5,937 nucleotides of DNA, taken from contig WGBT01000300.1 of NCBI GenBank assembly GCA_015494185.1, forward strand, positions 1 through 5,937, written 5' to 3'. The number at the start of each line of letters is the position of its first letter. The stretch's first letter is position 1. Made by a program: the position numbers and the translations under genes. The notes beneath the pieces were generated by a model, which did no database searches, was not told the DNA's origin, and saw only the letters and a program-made list of their open reading frames with translations. Shown here piece by piece: positions 5,840-5,937 of the stretch. Origin of the DNA: Hyphomicrobiales bacterium. Its GTDB lineage: Bacteria; Pseudomonadota; Alphaproteobacteria; Rhizobiales; S144-35.

Positions 5840-5937
5840 ATGAAAAACAACGGTCAAACCAGCAACATTCATCAGGCCATGGCGGTGCCCATTGGTTCGG
5901 TTGCACAGGGCTCTGATTTTGAGGGCAACCGTGTCAC
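5840..5937 (+). CDS. Unidentified protein, N-terminal fragment (gene continues beyond window)
   Basis: An ATG at 5840 opens a frame that stays open for 32 codons to the end of the window, beginning MKNNGQTSNIHQAMAV and continuing PIGSVAQGSDFEGNRV. GGGAA (5831-5835) and AGGAAAG further upstream could serve as the ribosome site, and a plausible promoter precedes it. The visible part is polar with no signal peptide or membrane segment, and I recognise no motif. It diverges from the ParA-like gene, so the two may share regulation. It is called a gene because of the start signals and divergent layout rather than homology. Confidence 0.5.
   Translation, partial: MKNNGQTSNIHQAMAVPIGSVAQGSDFEGNRV

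Noticed and set aside
5238..5843. A 201-codon rightward open frame opposite the ATPase gene
   Set aside because: It is antisense to a clear ParA-family protein with intact Walker motifs, and its product looks like no known protein.
4336..5937. A plasmid or prophage partition locus
   Set aside because: No replication, integration, phage or ParB gene is visible and the rest of the window looks chromosomal; it remains possible but unsupported.

Overview
The window is a piece of a bacterial chromosome, most likely from an alphaproteobacterium. Three things suggest this: the AsmA-type protein with its conserved tail, an MsrA with a roughly 45-residue N-terminal extension before the catalytic motif (as I recall from rhizobial-type MsrA), and a small two-helix membrane protein of a type I associate with that class. 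Base composition looks balanced, near half GC. This placement rests on protein resemblance only. I see no rRNA, tRNA, CRISPR array, transposase or integrase.

Left part (1-2912). The 3' end of an AsmA-family envelope gene runs rightward to 883. It converges on a leftward 600-residue membrane protein (1000-2802) that joins four N-terminal membrane helices, an M48 zinc-protease domain (HELGH) and a C-terminal TerB-like helical domain. The 116-bp gap between them holds only a modest inverted repeat.

Middle (2913-4335). A leftward two-gene unit has a 104-residue two-helix membrane protein first, then msrA (peptide methionine sulfoxide reductase A) two bases later, ending in a weak intrinsic terminator at 2869-2894. 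Upstream lies about 460 bp without genes. Its main content is a 146-bp near-palindrome (3945-4090): a 25-bp perfect stem, an outer stem with a few mismatches, and two small side-by-side hairpins at the tip. It looks like an intergenic palindromic repeat or miniature mobile element.

Right part (4336-5937). A leftward pair consists of a ParA/MinD-family ATPase (4794-5669) and, overlapping its stop by one base, a small basic protein (4336-4794) with a possible SAP/Rho-N-like helical C-terminus. No ParB is visible. A divergent gene begins at 5840 and runs off the window; it is unidentified. The gap between these divergent genes carries a symmetric operator-like site overlapping a plausible promoter.

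The two parts most likely to be new are the T-shaped palindrome and the ParA/small-basic-protein pair. The remaining genes look like housekeeping, envelope and stress functions. Nothing here proves an undescribed system.
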